Origin: Hyphomonadaceae bacterium
GTDB lineage: Bacteria > Pseudomonadota > Alphaproteobacteria > Caulobacterales > Aquidulcibacteraceae
Length of the DNA: 64,000 bases
Direction of reading: 5' to 3'
Assembly (NCBI GenBank): GCA_019636095.1
Contig: JAHBYF010000007.1
Span: forward strand, 124,001-188,000
This document shows positions 1 through 8,833 of the stretch, piece by piece (the stretch's first letter is position 1; every line of letters starts with the position of its first letter). Both the position numbers and the translations under genes were made by a program. The notes under the pieces are model-generated. The model was not told where the DNA came from. It searched no databases and saw only the letters and a program-made list of their open reading frames with translations.

Positions 1-111
1 ACCGACCCGAAGGCCGTTGGTGCGGATGTGGTTCGTGACGGCAGAGATCGCCGCTTGGACGAGCGTGCCACCTTCTGCAGTCGGTAGCGCGGGGTTAGCG
101 GTGTTGGACAA
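1..111 (-). CDS. GntR-family transcriptional regulator, N-terminal fragment (cut by window edge)
   Basis: The reverse strand gives an open frame of 37 codons from a TTG at 111 to the window edge. It ends with a stretch reading QAAISAVTNHIRTNGLRVG, which matches the first helix of GntR-type winged-helix domains, where the pattern 'aI..I..h...gl..Gd.LPsE' is usual. An AAGAGAG ribosome-binding stretch lies about 6 bases before the TTG. The gene starts 11 bases after the AraC gene stop on the same strand, so the two are probably co-transcribed. The subfamily (FadR/FCD or other) cannot be seen because the rest is outside the window. It is the best local candidate to bind the palindromes at 910-948 and 5506-5520, which is inference. 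Confidence 0.6.
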   Translation of the reverse strand, partial: MSNTANPALPTAEGGTLVQAAISAVTNHIRTNGLRVG

Positions 112-122
112 GGCGGTCTCTC

Positions 123-878
123 TTAGGCGGTTTGAAAGGCGCGTAAATCGGAGGGGGAAACGCCAAAGCGGCGCCCAAAGGCACGCGCGAAGCTTGCATT
201 GTTGAGATAGCCGTTCTCGTAGCCGATCGATGATACCGGCAGGTTCGTTGTCAGAAGCATGCGCTTGGCTTGGCTGAGCCGCTGTTCAGCGATTGCCTCG
301 GCGATTGAGCAATTGAACATGTCCCGGAAACCGCGGGTGAGTTTGGCGCGGTTCAACCCGCAGGCGCGCGCGATCTTGTCGAGCGTGAGTTTTTCGTTCC
401 AACGCTCGTCGATCATCCGGCGCGCGGCGACAATGCGTTGTGTGTCCTCTAGTGAGAGAATGCCTTCGCCGGCAATCGGCAGCAGAGTGTCGCTCGCAAG
501 CAAGCGGATTGTTTCGCAAAGTAGTTCGATGCTTTTGCCGAGCCGATAGATGGTGAGTGTTTCGCCGCTCAGAGCACAATCGCGGATGGCGAGAGCGACA
601 GAGCGCAAAGCCGAGGGTAAATGAAACGCATCGCCGTCCGGCAAAATGCCGCCAACGCGCATGAACGCGCTGCGCTGAATAACAAGCAGGAGACGCGTAT
701 CGGCGGCGATCGACGCGGTTGTCGGCTGGAGGTCGAACACCACGGCTGGCGTCTGCGCTTCGACGTCGAATGCGAGTACGATGTGCTCTGGAGGGAGCGG
801 CGCCTGGCCAAGCGGGCCTGCGCCAAGCAAGAGCGTCATCTCCGGGGAGACTTCGACGAATTCGCGCATGTTCCTCAC
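123..878 (-). CDS. AraC-family transcriptional regulator
   Basis: The 251-residue protein ends in a typical AraC/XylS DNA-binding domain from about residue 145. The first helix-turn-helix is around residues 165-190 (KLTLDKIARACGLNRAKLTRGF). The second is around 213-246, with the signature SSIGYENGYLNNASFARAFGRRFG and the family ending GVSPSDLR. The N-terminal 140 residues look like an effector-sensing domain but I do not recognise its ligand. The gene lies at the end of a minus-strand ester-catabolism cluster and directly precedes a GntR gene, so it is likely a local regulator. Its upstream region carries two palindromic operator-like sites. A second Met four codons in is an equally possible start. 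Confidence 0.9.
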   Translation of the reverse strand: MRNMREFVEVSPEMTLLLGAGPLGQAPLPPEHIVLAFDVEAQTPAVVFDLQPTTASIAADTRLLLVIQRSAFMRVGGILPDGDAFHLPSALRSVALAIRDCALSGETLTIYRLGKSIELLCETIRLLASDTLLPIAGEGILSLEDTQRIVAARRMIDERWNEKLTLDKIARACGLNRAKLTRGFRDMFNCSIAEAIAEQRLSQAKRMLLTTNLPVSSIGYENGYLNNASFARAFGRRFGVSPSDLRAFQTA

Positions 879-909
879 CCAGTTTTTCTGGTTGTTGAGG
901 TGAGCATGT

Positions 910-948
910 ACCTTTCAGATAGGTTTGGCAAGTAGCTATCTGATAGGT
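910..948. promoter_or_regulatory. Two copies of a 15-bp palindromic operator-like site
   Basis: ACCTTTCAGATAGGT at 910-924 and AGCTATCTGATAGGT at 934-948 fit the palindrome ACCTWTCWGAWAGGT with one or two mismatches each. Their centres are 24 bp apart. They sit between the esterase stop and the AraC gene start. A third copy is at 5506-5520 before the TonB receptor gene. Symmetry of this type suits a dimeric GntR or TetR regulator better than AraC, whose sites are usually direct repeats. Confidence 0.6.
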
Positions 949-954
949 CTTGCG

Positions 955-1917
955 CTATACGCGGAGCGCGCGTCGCAAGGCCTCGCGACTGTCCTTGCGT
1001 GCACGGGCGGAGACAGGAGCGTCGCCGCCGAAAATATCGAAACCGTGGAATCCGCCTGGATAAACAATAAGTTCGACGGGGACACCAGCGCGGGCAAGGC
1101 GGGCGGCATAGGAGATGTCTTCGTCGATGAAGAGATCGAGGGTCGGGCAGGCGATGAAGGTTGGTGGGAGGCCTGAAAGGTCAGTGGCGCGAGCGGGCGC
1201 AGCGTAGGGTGAGACACCTTCGCGGCCAGGCTCGTGGCCGAGGAGCGATGACCAACCGAACGCGTTGTTGTGTGGCGTCCAGATGAATTCGCCGGCGACG
1301 GGATTTGGCTGGGCGGCGACGCAGGTACGGTCGTCGAGCATCGGATAAATGAGATGTTGGAAGGCGAGTTTGTATTCGCCGCGATCACGCGCGAGCAAGG
1401 CAAGCGCTGCCGCAAGCCCGCCACCGGCGCTTTCGCCCATCACACCGATACGATTGCAGTCAATGCCGAGCGTGTCCGCGTTGACAAACGTCCAGGCAAG
1501 ACCCGCGTAGCAATCCTCGATGCTTGCGGGAAACCGATGCTCTGGCGCCAAGCGATAGTCGACACTGACAATGATGCAGTTGAGATCGAACGCGGCGGGG
1601 CGATGGAGAGGCTCAAGCTGCGCCGCCGCGCCGCCGACATAGCCGCCGCCGTGGATGTGATAGATGCATGGCAGCAGCTCCCTCGCGGCGCGGGGCTTAT
1701 AGATCGTCAGCGTGATATCGGGCGCGCCGGTGGGGCCCGGTGCATTGCGGACCGTTTGCTCAACACCCTCGCGAACTTCATCCGGCACTGCGATTGGCAG
1801 CTGCGCGAACCGTTCGGCCTCACGCATCGGCGCGAGCAATTCATTCGACAACGCAACCGTCGGAAACACGTCCAACACCGGGAGGAGGGCCGGATCGACG
1901 AGCTTGCGTGTGTCCAT
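955..1917 (-). CDS. Alpha/beta hydrolase, hormone-sensitive-lipase (acetyl esterase) type
   Basis: The 320-residue protein has the HSL-family oxyanion-hole motif HGGG at residues 89-92 and the nucleophile elbow GESAGG with Ser163. An acidic segment LDLFIDED near 260 and GFHGF near 293 supply the expected Asp and His. The family hydrolyses short-chain esters and acylated compounds in the cytoplasm; the substrate here is unknown. The start codon lies 2 bases after the stop of the FAD-linked oxidase, so the two are tightly coupled. With two other esterases in the cluster, it probably releases an alcohol or hydroxyacid that the neighbouring dehydrogenases oxidise. Confidence 0.9.
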   Translation of the reverse strand: MDTRKLVDPALLPVLDVFPTVALSNELLAPMREAERFAQLPIAVPDEVREGVEQTVRNAPGPTGAPDITLTIYKPRAARELLPCIYHIHGGGYVGGAAAQLEPLHRPAAFDLNCIIVSVDYRLAPEHRFPASIEDCYAGLAWTFVNADTLGIDCNRIGVMGESAGGGLAAALALLARDRGEYKLAFQHLIYPMLDDRTCVAAQPNPVAGEFIWTPHNNAFGWSSLLGHEPGREGVSPYAAPARATDLSGLPPTFIACPTLDLFIDEDISYAARLARAGVPVELIVYPGGFHGFDIFGGDAPVSARARKDSREALRRALRV

Positions 1918-1919
1918 GA

Positions 1920-3323
1920 CTAGTCCGCGAAAATTTTGCCAGGATTGAATAGGTTCTTCGGATCGAGCGCACGCTTGATCGTGCGCATCATATCGACGCC
2001 ATCTTCACCAAGTTCGCGCAGAAGCCAATCCTGTTTGCCAAGGCCAATGCCGTGCTCGCCGGTGCAGGTGCCGTCCATATCCAGCGCGCGCTGAACAAGG
2101 CGATTGTTCAACTCCTCGGCTTCTGCCTGCTCCGTTGGATCGTTTGGATCAATCACGAAGATGACGTGGAAGTTGCCATCGCCGACATGGCCAAGAATGG
2201 GGGCCGGGAAAGAAGCTTTTTCGAGGTCCGCTTTGGTTGCGTTGATGCATTCAGCCAGGCGGCCAATCGGCACGCAAACGTCTGTAGGCCACCCGATCGC
2301 GCCCTTGCGCATTGCGGTTGCGGCATAGAAAGCTTGGTGACGCGCCTTCCAAAGCTTTGCTCGTTCTTCGGCAAGGTTCGACCAGTGAAATTCGCCGCCG
2401 CCATTGTCGCGGGCGAGGTCGCCCACGGTGGCGATTTGTTCTTTCACCGCGTGTTCGCTGCCGTGGAATTCGAAGAACAGCGTTGTGAGTTCGGGATAGT
2501 TGAGCTTCGAGTGCTGGTTGACCGCTTTCATCTGCACGTCGTCTAGAATCTCGACGCGCGCGAGTGGGATGCCGACTTGGATCGCCTGCACCACGGTATC
2601 GACGGCGCCGGCAAGCGTCTGAAAGCTGCAGACAGCTGACGAGATCTGCTCCGGAATGCCGTGCAAGCGGAGCGTCACCTCAGTGATGATGCCAAGCGTG
2701 CCTTCTGAGCCGATGAAAAGGCGCGTGAGATCATAGCCGGCGGCGCTCTTGCGAGCGCGGCGCGCGGTGCGGATGTCGCGGCCATCTGGTGTTACGACAC
2801 GCAACGACAAAATGGCTTCGCGCATGGTGCCGTAGCGCACGGCGTTGGTGCCGGATGCACGTGTCGAGGCCATGCCGCCAATGGTGGCGTTGGCGCCCGG
2901 GTCGATGGGGAAGAACAGACCCTTGTCGCGAAGTGCGACGTTGAGCTCCTCACGGCGCACACCAGCCTGAACGGTGCAGTCGAAATCCTCGGGGTTGATG
3001 GCAAGGATCTTATTCATCTCTGAGAGATCGACACAGACGCCACCGCGCACCGGGGTGGTGTTTCCTTCGACTGAAGTGCCTGCGCCGTAGGCGACGATCG
3101 GCACCTCGGCGGCCGTGCACGCTTTGACGACGGCGACCACTTCTTCCGTGGAATGCGCAAACACGACCGCGTCGGGCAACGCGACGGCGAAATGCGTTTC
3201 ACTCGCGCCGTGTTGCGCGCGCATGGCCTCGCCGAGATGCAGGCGGTCTCCGAAGATACCACGCAGCGTCTCGACGAAAGCCGGCGCAAGCGGCGTGCCG
3301 GCACGAAGTGCGGGCGCGCCCAT
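1920..3323 (-). CDS. FAD-linked oxidase, D-lactate dehydrogenase/glycolate oxidase (GlcD) type
   Basis: The protein (467 residues from this start) has a PCMH-type FAD-binding domain: the early segment VAYGAGTSVEGN followed by DLSEMNKI, and the loop IGGMASTRASGTNAVRYGT. Its C-terminal FAD-oxidase domain ends in the family signature GEHGIGLGKQ. Members oxidise D-2-hydroxyacids to 2-oxoacids and pass electrons to cytochromes or quinones. I chose the ATG at 3323 because it lies 4 bases after the TonB receptor stop; a start at 3383 would lie inside that gene and add a non-homologous leader. The exact substrate (D-lactate, glycolate or another hydroxyacid) cannot be read from the sequence. Confidence 0.88.
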   Translation of the reverse strand: MGAPALRAGTPLAPAFVETLRGIFGDRLHLGEAMRAQHGASETHFAVALPDAVVFAHSTEEVVAVVKACTAAEVPIVAYGAGTSVEGNTTPVRGGVCVDLSEMNKILAINPEDFDCTVQAGVRREELNVALRDKGLFFPIDPGANATIGGMASTRASGTNAVRYGTMREAILSLRVVTPDGRDIRTARRARKSAAGYDLTRLFIGSEGTLGIITEVTLRLHGIPEQISSAVCSFQTLAGAVDTVVQAIQVGIPLARVEILDDVQMKAVNQHSKLNYPELTTLFFEFHGSEHAVKEQIATVGDLARDNGGGEFHWSNLAEERAKLWKARHQAFYAATAMRKGAIGWPTDVCVPIGRLAECINATKADLEKASFPAPILGHVGDGNFHVIFVIDPNDPTEQAEAEELNNRLVQRALDMDGTCTGEHGIGLGKQDWLLRELGEDGVDMMRTIKRALDPKNLFNPGKIFAD

Positions 3324-3327
3324 GGCC

Positions 3328-5430
3328 CTAGAACCGCAAGCTAGCGCGGACACCGACCCGGCGGCCGTCGCCCATGATGCCAAGGTTGCGCGTGATCGGG
3401 CTTGCGTCGCCGAACAGCGCTCCGAGCAGTGAGCGGTCGAGGTAGGAGTCGTAGTACTCTTCGTCGGTCAGGTTCGTGCCCCAAAGTGCGACGGTCCAGT
3501 CGTTCAGAGAGTACGCGATATTCGCGTTGACGAGATAGTAGCCATCGAGCATCGGCGCAAATGTTGGGCTAAGGCTCGAACCCGCGCGATCCCCTTTATA
3601 GACGATCGTTGTATCCAAACGAAGCTGCCCGGGGCCAACGTCGAAGGTCACGCTCGGTGTGACGAAGAAATTCCAGTCGGGCTGGAACAGGATACGATCG
3701 CTCGGGAGACCGTGGCCAATCACCGCTGCATATTCCGAGTCATCAGTGATGCGGGCGTGGTTGTAGGTAAGGCCGCCTTGAAGCGCGAAGATGTCCGTTG
3801 GACGCCAATTGCCTTCGAGTTCGAAGCCATAGCTTTCGACGTCACCTGTGTTGAGGTTGACCGCGATCAGCGCGGGCGTCAGCGAGTTTTGCCCAATATA
3901 GTGCTGGTAGTCGTTATAGTAGATCGATGCGTTCAGCGTGAGCGTGTTGTCCGCGGTCGTGAACTTGTTGCCGATTTCATACGTCCAGACTGAATCGCCT
4001 TGATAGAAAGGATTTGGAGCGCCAGCCGAGTTCGCGCCGCCGCCACGGAAGCCGCGCGAGACGGATGCGTACGTCATCCAATTGTCCGTCCAGTGCTGCG
4101 TCAAAGTCAGGCGCGGTTGCCATTCGTCGGCCGAGTACTGACCCACGGTAGCGCTGCTCGCAACTTCTTGGTGATCGAAGCGGAGGCCAGCTGCCAGTTC
4201 GAGTGAATCGGTGATGTTCCAAAATAGTGTGCCGAAGATCGCGGCGGAGGATTGCTCAATCACCGTCCGGCTTGGCGGCAGGGGGACCAGCACGAGTGGC
4301 GTCGAAGACGCGACGAGGTTGTTGACGAAGTAGTAGTCGCTATCGGAGTGGCTCGCGAACACACCGATGAGTGTGCTCACATTGTCGCTCCAGTGTGTGT
4401 CGAAGCGGGTTTCACCGGTAAAGGTTTCGAGCACGTTGCGCCCGTCTCGGACGCGGATGAAATCTACCGGTCCAAAATCGCCGTCGCCTTGCGCCGAACC
4501 AACTTTTTGGTCGTACGCGAGGATTGTCGTCATCTGGGTGTTGCCGGTGACGTCGAAAACGCCGCGTACGTTCACGCCGGTGTATTCGTACTGCGCGATG
4601 CTATTTTCGTTGAGACTGGTGTCCTGAACGTAGTCAGTGGGACCTGCCGGGCTCGAATAGGCGGTCTGCGACCCTTCGACATTGTTGTAGTACGCGTTCA
4701 GCGTAATTTGCGCGCCCTGCGGCGCATCCCAGACGAGCGAACCCGTCACGGATTCAGTCTCCATGGGACGCGCATCGCCGCCGGCGAGCAGGTTTGTGGA
4801 GAAGCCGTCGTGGCTGTGATAGGCGGCGCCGATCCGGCCACGCAACACGCCGTCGATGATTGGCCCGCTGATGCTGGCGGAAAGCGTTTGATAGTTGTCT
4901 GGATCGGCGTAGACGCCGCTAATGCGGCCTTCGAATTCATCGGTTGGTGGGCGCGTGATGACGCTGATCGCGCCGCCCAAGGTGTTGTTGCCGAACAACG
5001 TGCCCTGCGGGCCCCGCAGCACCTCGATGCGGGCGACATCGAACACGGGATTGTTCAGATAGGACGTGTTCGGCTGATAGATGCCGTCCACAAAAATGCC
5101 GACGCCCGGCTGGACCGTATCGATAAGCGTCGTGCCGACGCCGCGAATCGAGAGGAAGGCGCGGCCGACAGCGTCCGTGGTGATGTTCAGGCCGGGCGCG
5201 TAGGCGGCAACTTCGCGCACCGAGTTGACCTGCTGGTTCTCGAGCGTTTCCGCGGTCACCGCCGTCACGGCAATCGGCACGTCCTGCAGGCGTTCTTCGC
5301 GCTTACGCGCGGTGACGACGATCTCGTCGGGGCTCTCCTCGGCCACTGGAGCGTCCTGCGCCAGCGCCACGCTGGGGATAGCCGTCAAACCGAGGGCCGC
5401 GCCGGCCAAGAGCTTCGTAATGCGCCGCAT
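3328..5430 (-). CDS. TonB-dependent outer-membrane receptor
   Basis: The 700-residue protein starts with a signal peptide (cleavage near LAQDA, about residue 25). A TonB-box-like segment DEIVVTARKREE and the plug motif LRGPQGTLFGNNTLGGAISV follow, and it ends in Phe after a beta-rich barrel, as outer-membrane barrels do. It imports a ligand across the outer membrane using TonB-ExbBD energy. It is the first gene of a tight unit with the FAD oxidase and HSL esterase, so it probably takes up the ester or its acid. A palindromic site at 5506-5520, about 76 bases before the start, is likely its operator. This is the Sphingomonas/Caulobacter-type catabolic receptor rather than an obvious siderophore receptor. 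Confidence 0.93.
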   Translation of the reverse strand: MRRITKLLAGAALGLTAIPSVALAQDAPVAEESPDEIVVTARKREERLQDVPIAVTAVTAETLENQQVNSVREVAAYAPGLNITTDAVGRAFLSIRGVGTTLIDTVQPGVGIFVDGIYQPNTSYLNNPVFDVARIEVLRGPQGTLFGNNTLGGAISVITRPPTDEFEGRISGVYADPDNYQTLSASISGPIIDGVLRGRIGAAYHSHDGFSTNLLAGGDARPMETESVTGSLVWDAPQGAQITLNAYYNNVEGSQTAYSSPAGPTDYVQDTSLNENSIAQYEYTGVNVRGVFDVTGNTQMTTILAYDQKVGSAQGDGDFGPVDFIRVRDGRNVLETFTGETRFDTHWSDNVSTLIGVFASHSDSDYYFVNNLVASSTPLVLVPLPPSRTVIEQSSAAIFGTLFWNITDSLELAAGLRFDHQEVASSATVGQYSADEWQPRLTLTQHWTDNWMTYASVSRGFRGGGANSAGAPNPFYQGDSVWTYEIGNKFTTADNTLTLNASIYYNDYQHYIGQNSLTPALIAVNLNTGDVESYGFELEGNWRPTDIFALQGGLTYNHARITDDSEYAAVIGHGLPSDRILFQPDWNFFVTPSVTFDVGPGQLRLDTTIVYKGDRAGSSLSPTFAPMLDGYYLVNANIAYSLNDWTVALWGTNLTDEEYYDSYLDRSLLGALFGDASPITRNLGIMGDGRRVGVRASLRF

Positions 5431-5505
5431 TTTGTATTCCTCCCGATGAGCGCACGCGCCTTTTCTGGACGTGCTTTCGTTAGGAAGAGCTTATGTCAGG
5501 CGCCA

Positions 5506-5520
5506 ACCTATCTGAAAGGT
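5506..5520. promoter_or_regulatory. Palindromic operator-like site upstream of the TonB receptor gene
   Basis: ACCTATCTGAAAGGT is the exact reverse complement of the site at 910-924. The flanking bases also match: GCCA-ACC here against GCCAAACC there. It lies in the leader between the SGNH lipoprotein gene and the TonB receptor gene, at a promoter-proximal position for the receptor. Confidence 0.6.
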
Positions 5521-5575
5521 GTGGGTGCGGGCAGAGTCTGTGCCGAACCGCTCAGAGGATTGGCCTTCCGGAATC

Positions 5576-6418
5576 CTAACGGGAAACCAGATCGGCGAGC
5601 CGGTTGGCGATCACCTCCATGCCACGCCGGTTCGGGTGCCAAGGCGCGCCAAGCGAGTCGTCATAGTCGCGAGGCAACCCGGTGCTCCAAGGGTCGCTGT
5701 CGCACGGAGTGTGTCCGCGTGCGATTTGATCCATTTGCAGGACGCTGGCGCCAGTTTCCCGCGCCGCGCTCGCGGTGATCTCAGCCAGGCGCGATGCAAC
5801 TTGACGAAGCTCCGCAGCTTCTTCTTCCGTGAAGCGAGATTGTGCGCACTGGGTGTCCGGCACGAGTGCAATGTACTGAATGAAGACGACCCTTGCAGAG
5901 GGCGCGCGCGCCGCTACCTGGCGTGCAATCTCGCGCAGATTCCGCTCAAGGTTGGTATACGCGTCGTCGGCGACAGGAAACCGCGATGGGCACGGCAAGG
6001 TCAAACTCGCGACGTGAATGCGCTCGCCTTGTTCGCAGCTTGCGGCGGTTAGGTTTCCGGCGAACGCGAGATCGTTGCCGCCTACCGTGATGGTCACGAG
6101 CTTGGTGTCGGCGGTCACCGCTTCGATCTGAGCCGGCAGCTCGCTCCAAGCGTCTAAAATGTGTGCGGATGTCGCGCCGGCGCAGCTTACGTCGGTGAGC
6201 GCCAAGTTGAGGCGTTCAGCAAGAAGATGCGCATAGTTCACGGTGCTTTGATAGCAGCGCGCTGGACTGCCTTCCGACGCCTGGCCGGTTCCGGAGCCGG
6301 CGGCAAACGAACTGCCCATGTTCACGTATCGCGAGTTGGCCGGAATTTCGTACCCAGCTGTGTGAGCGCAAGCGGCGAGAGCGCACGCTGTGGCTACGAG
6401 CAATGCAAGATTCTTCAT
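5576..6418 (-). CDS. SGNH/GDSL-family hydrolase, lipoprotein
   Basis: The 280-residue protein starts with a lipoprotein signal ending in the lipobox LAAC, so it is probably anchored to a membrane facing the periplasm. Block I is GSSFAAG, in which GDS is replaced by GSS. Block III is GGNDLAF, and block V is W-HPN near the C-terminus with the catalytic His. The family deacylates esters and some lipids or glycans. I chose the ATG at 6418 because GAGAGA lies just before it and the signal peptide begins there. The TGA of the SDR gene is 8 bases upstream, so the two are coupled. It probably makes the first ester cut outside the cytoplasm. Confidence 0.85.
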   Translation of the reverse strand: MKNLALLVATACALAACAHTAGYEIPANSRYVNMGSSFAAGSGTGQASEGSPARCYQSTVNYAHLLAERLNLALTDVSCAGATSAHILDAWSELPAQIEAVTADTKLVTITVGGNDLAFAGNLTAASCEQGERIHVASLTLPCPSRFPVADDAYTNLERNLREIARQVAARAPSARVVFIQYIALVPDTQCAQSRFTEEEAAELRQVASRLAEITASAARETGASVLQMDQIARGHTPCDSDPWSTGLPRDYDDSLGAPWHPNRRGMEVIANRLADLVSR

Positions 6419-6426
6419 TTTCTCTC

Positions 6427-7200
6427 TCACCAGCACGAGTAGCCGCCATCCGCCAGCACGATACTACCGGTCATGAGGCTCGCTGCGTCCGACGCCAAGA
6501 AAAGGATGACGGACGCCACTTCTTCTGGCTCGCCGAGCCGCGCTTGCGGCGTGCCGTCGATCCAGCGGCGATACATTTCGCCCTGTTTGTCGGCAAATTC
6601 ATTGAGCGGCGTGCGAATGTAGGTGGGTGCGACAGCATTCACACGCACGCCGCGCGGCGCCCATTCCGCCGCAAGCGACTTGGTGAGCTGGTGAACGGCC
6701 GCTTTCGATGCGTTGTAATAGCTTTGCGGCTGCGGGCGATTGACGATAAAGCCCGACATTGAGCCGACATTCACAATGACGCCCGTGCCGCGCGCCAGCA
6801 TGTGTCTGCCGAACGCGCGCGCACACCAGAACGTGCCGTTCAGGTTCACGTCGAGTACGTTGAGCCAATGCTCGTCTTCAACCGTCTCTGCAGCGGTTTC
6901 GCTTCGTGCAATTCCGGCGTTGTTGACGAGGATATCGACGCGCGCCTCGCGATCAACGATTTCAGCTGCCACTTCGGTGACGCGCTTTGAGTCTGTGACA
7001 TCCATGACGATGCCGTCGACGTTGTAGTTTTCCTTGGCGAGCAAGGCGCGCGCTTTTTCGATCGCCGAGGCGTCGCGATCCGTTATGATCACGCGAGCGC
7101 CAGCTTCGGCCAGTGCCTCCGCTGTCGAGAATCCGATTCCGCTCGCGCCGCCGGTCACGACAGCGACGCGGTCTGTCAGCTTGAATTTTTCCAGATACAT
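6427..7200 (-). CDS. SDR-family NAD(P)-dependent oxidoreductase
   Basis: The 257-residue protein is a classical short-chain dehydrogenase. It has the nucleotide-binding TGGASGIG motif near residue 17, NNAG near 90, a catalytic Ser segment NVGSMSG, and YYNASK with the Tyr and Lys of the active site. It ends in the usual LADGGYSCW. An Asp after the second beta strand (ITDRDAS) suggests NAD rather than NADP preference. It starts 8 bases after the carboxylesterase stop and precedes the SGNH gene, so it probably oxidises an alcohol released by one of the esterases. The substrate is unknown. Confidence 0.92.
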   Translation of the reverse strand: MYLEKFKLTDRVAVVTGGASGIGFSTAEALAEAGARVIITDRDASAIEKARALLAKENYNVDGIVMDVTDSKRVTEVAAEIVDREARVDILVNNAGIARSETAAETVEDEHWLNVLDVNLNGTFWCARAFGRHMLARGTGVIVNVGSMSGFIVNRPQPQSYYNASKAAVHQLTKSLAAEWAPRGVRVNAVAPTYIRTPLNEFADKQGEMYRRWIDGTPQARLGEPEEVASVILFLASDAASLMTGSIVLADGGYSCW

Positions 7201-7207
7201 TGCGTCC

Positions 7208-8740
7208 TCAGGGCAGGAAGCGTTCCGCGACGAAAGGCTGCTCGGCGGCGATGGCGCCGGTGTCGATGGTGCAGGCGATGTGCTGTTCGTCGTAGGCCGG
7301 CCACGGTAGGGCGCCGGTCTTGGCGAAGTCAGCCCACATTCTGTTGAGTTTCGTCGCCAATTCTTGCGGTGGCGCGCCGCCTGCTAGGCCCTTGGGACCG
7401 CTCACCGTTGAGAGCGTGTCGAACACGAACGGCAGTTCCATTGCGTGGCAGGCGCCGAGCTGATTGTCGTACGCCGACGAGCGCCACGAAAATTCATAAA
7501 CGTGCGTGCGGCCGCGATGGGCCTGAGCGAAGCGTCGCGCGGGCAGTCTGAAGACGAGATCTGTCAGCGCCTCGGTGAAGGCGTCACCTGGCCGTTTGCC
7601 GCGCTCGTTGATGCCGTAGGCTTTGAGGATTTCCTTGGCCTTCGGCTCGGCGCGCTTCACAACGAAATTGGCTAGGAACTTGCCGATTTTGCGCCTTACG
7701 CCACTCGGCACGAAGTAGAGGTTCATTTCTTCGGTGTTGGAGCCGATGAGAAGTTCGACACCGCTGCTCGCGCCGTTGCGAAGGGCGGACAGGGGGTGCT
7801 CGGGCAGCACGTCGTCGCCGTAGACTGGCAAGAATTTGCTGAGACCGAAGGCGGGTTCGCGGCCACTATCATCGCGCAGGTCAATCCGTGCGGTGGGTTG
7901 TGAAATGCGCCGCAGCACCTCCACAGCATCTGCGATCGACTTGCTCCGGAACCCTTCAACGGTGGGCTTCACGCGCAGCATCTTTGCCAGTTTCTTGACC
8001 AAGCGCTGCGCGACCGGAATTGGCCGGACCATGTCGCCATGGCCGCTTTGGACGATGGCGCGGCGGAAAAGTCCCGTCGTCAGAGGCGACGCCAAGAGGT
8101 TCGCGACCGACATTGCACCGGCGGATTCGCCGAAGACCGTGACGTTGCCGGCGTCACCGCCGAACGCGGCGATATTGGCTTGGACCCACCTCAACGCCGC
8201 GATCTGATCGCGCAGCCCAAGATTGGTCGGCGCGCCCGGGATCGGCAGAAACCCCTCAATACCCAAGCGATAATTGATTGTGACGCAGACGATGCCTTGG
8301 CGCGCGAAGGCGCTGCCGTCGTAGACGTCCGCCGCGCCGGCGCCGCCGGTGAATGCGCCGCCGTGGATGAACACCATGACCGGAAGCCCTGCCGGCGCGG
8401 CGTTCGGCTTCCAGATATTCAGGACAAGAAAGTCGTCACCTTGGACTTGGTTGCCGCCGATAAGCGGTTCGATGTCTAAGCCCGGCAGCGCCTTTTCTAG
8501 CTCCGCGGCGCTTGGTGTGTATTGCGGCGCAATGCAGCCACGCTGTGTGGCGTCTCTGACGCCGTTCCAAGCCAGGGGCGGCTGGGCTTCGGCAAAACGA
8601 AGCACCCCAATTGGCGGCGCTGCGTACGGTACGCCAAGAAAACGCGTCACGGCGCCGTCGTCGATGCCCGCGACCGTGCCGCCTTGGGTGGCGACTGTTG
8701 CGCGAGGGGAGGTGCTCGCCGTCTCTGCAAGTTGCGTCAT
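7208..8740 (-). CDS. Type B carboxylesterase/lipase family protein
   Basis: The 510-residue protein shows type B carboxylesterase features in order: RFLGVPYA near the N-terminus, FIHGGAF for the oxyanion hole, the nucleophile elbow FGESAGAMS, GSNTEE in the region of the acidic residue, and CHAMELPFVF with the catalytic His. No signal peptide is visible, so it is probably cytoplasmic. It is the first gene of the minus-strand cluster and is followed closely by the SDR gene. The start lies 76 bases from the 18-bp repeat at 8816 that I read as the left end of the genomic island, so its promoter region may have been reshaped by the insertion. Confidence 0.92.
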   Translation of the reverse strand: MTQLAETASTSPRATVATQGGTVAGIDDGAVTRFLGVPYAAPPIGVLRFAEAQPPLAWNGVRDATQRGCIAPQYTPSAAELEKALPGLDIEPLIGGNQVQGDDFLVLNIWKPNAAPAGLPVMVFIHGGAFTGGAGAADVYDGSAFARQGIVCVTINYRLGIEGFLPIPGAPTNLGLRDQIAALRWVQANIAAFGGDAGNVTVFGESAGAMSVANLLASPLTTGLFRRAIVQSGHGDMVRPIPVAQRLVKKLAKMLRVKPTVEGFRSKSIADAVEVLRRISQPTARIDLRDDSGREPAFGLSKFLPVYGDDVLPEHPLSALRNGASSGVELLIGSNTEEMNLYFVPSGVRRKIGKFLANFVVKRAEPKAKEILKAYGINERGKRPGDAFTEALTDLVFRLPARRFAQAHRGRTHVYEFSWRSSAYDNQLGACHAMELPFVFDTLSTVSGPKGLAGGAPPQELATKLNRMWADFAKTGALPWPAYDEQHIACTIDTGAIAAEQPFVAERFLP

Positions 8741-8815
8741 CCGGCCAGATTACACTTGGGCCCGCGCGGATTGTGAAGGTGGTGCTGTGCAGCCCCGCAT
8801 TCGGGCCGTGCCGAC

Positions 8816-8833
8816 TGGCGACCCCGGAGAGAT
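8816..8833. repeat. Candidate attL: exact 18-bp copy of the tRNA-Arg 3' end
   Basis: TGGCGACCCCGGAGAGAT is identical to 49804-49821, the 3'-terminal 18 bases of the tRNA-Arg gene including CCA, in the same orientation. The match stops at both sides (C/G before, C/T after). Islands that integrate into tRNA genes leave such a displaced 3' end at the far border. Confidence 0.75.

Noticed and set aside
4252..5778. A 508-codon plus-strand open frame opposite the TonB receptor
   Set aside because: It is antisense to a clear receptor gene, its product has no recognisable domains, and long opposite frames are common in GC-rich DNA.
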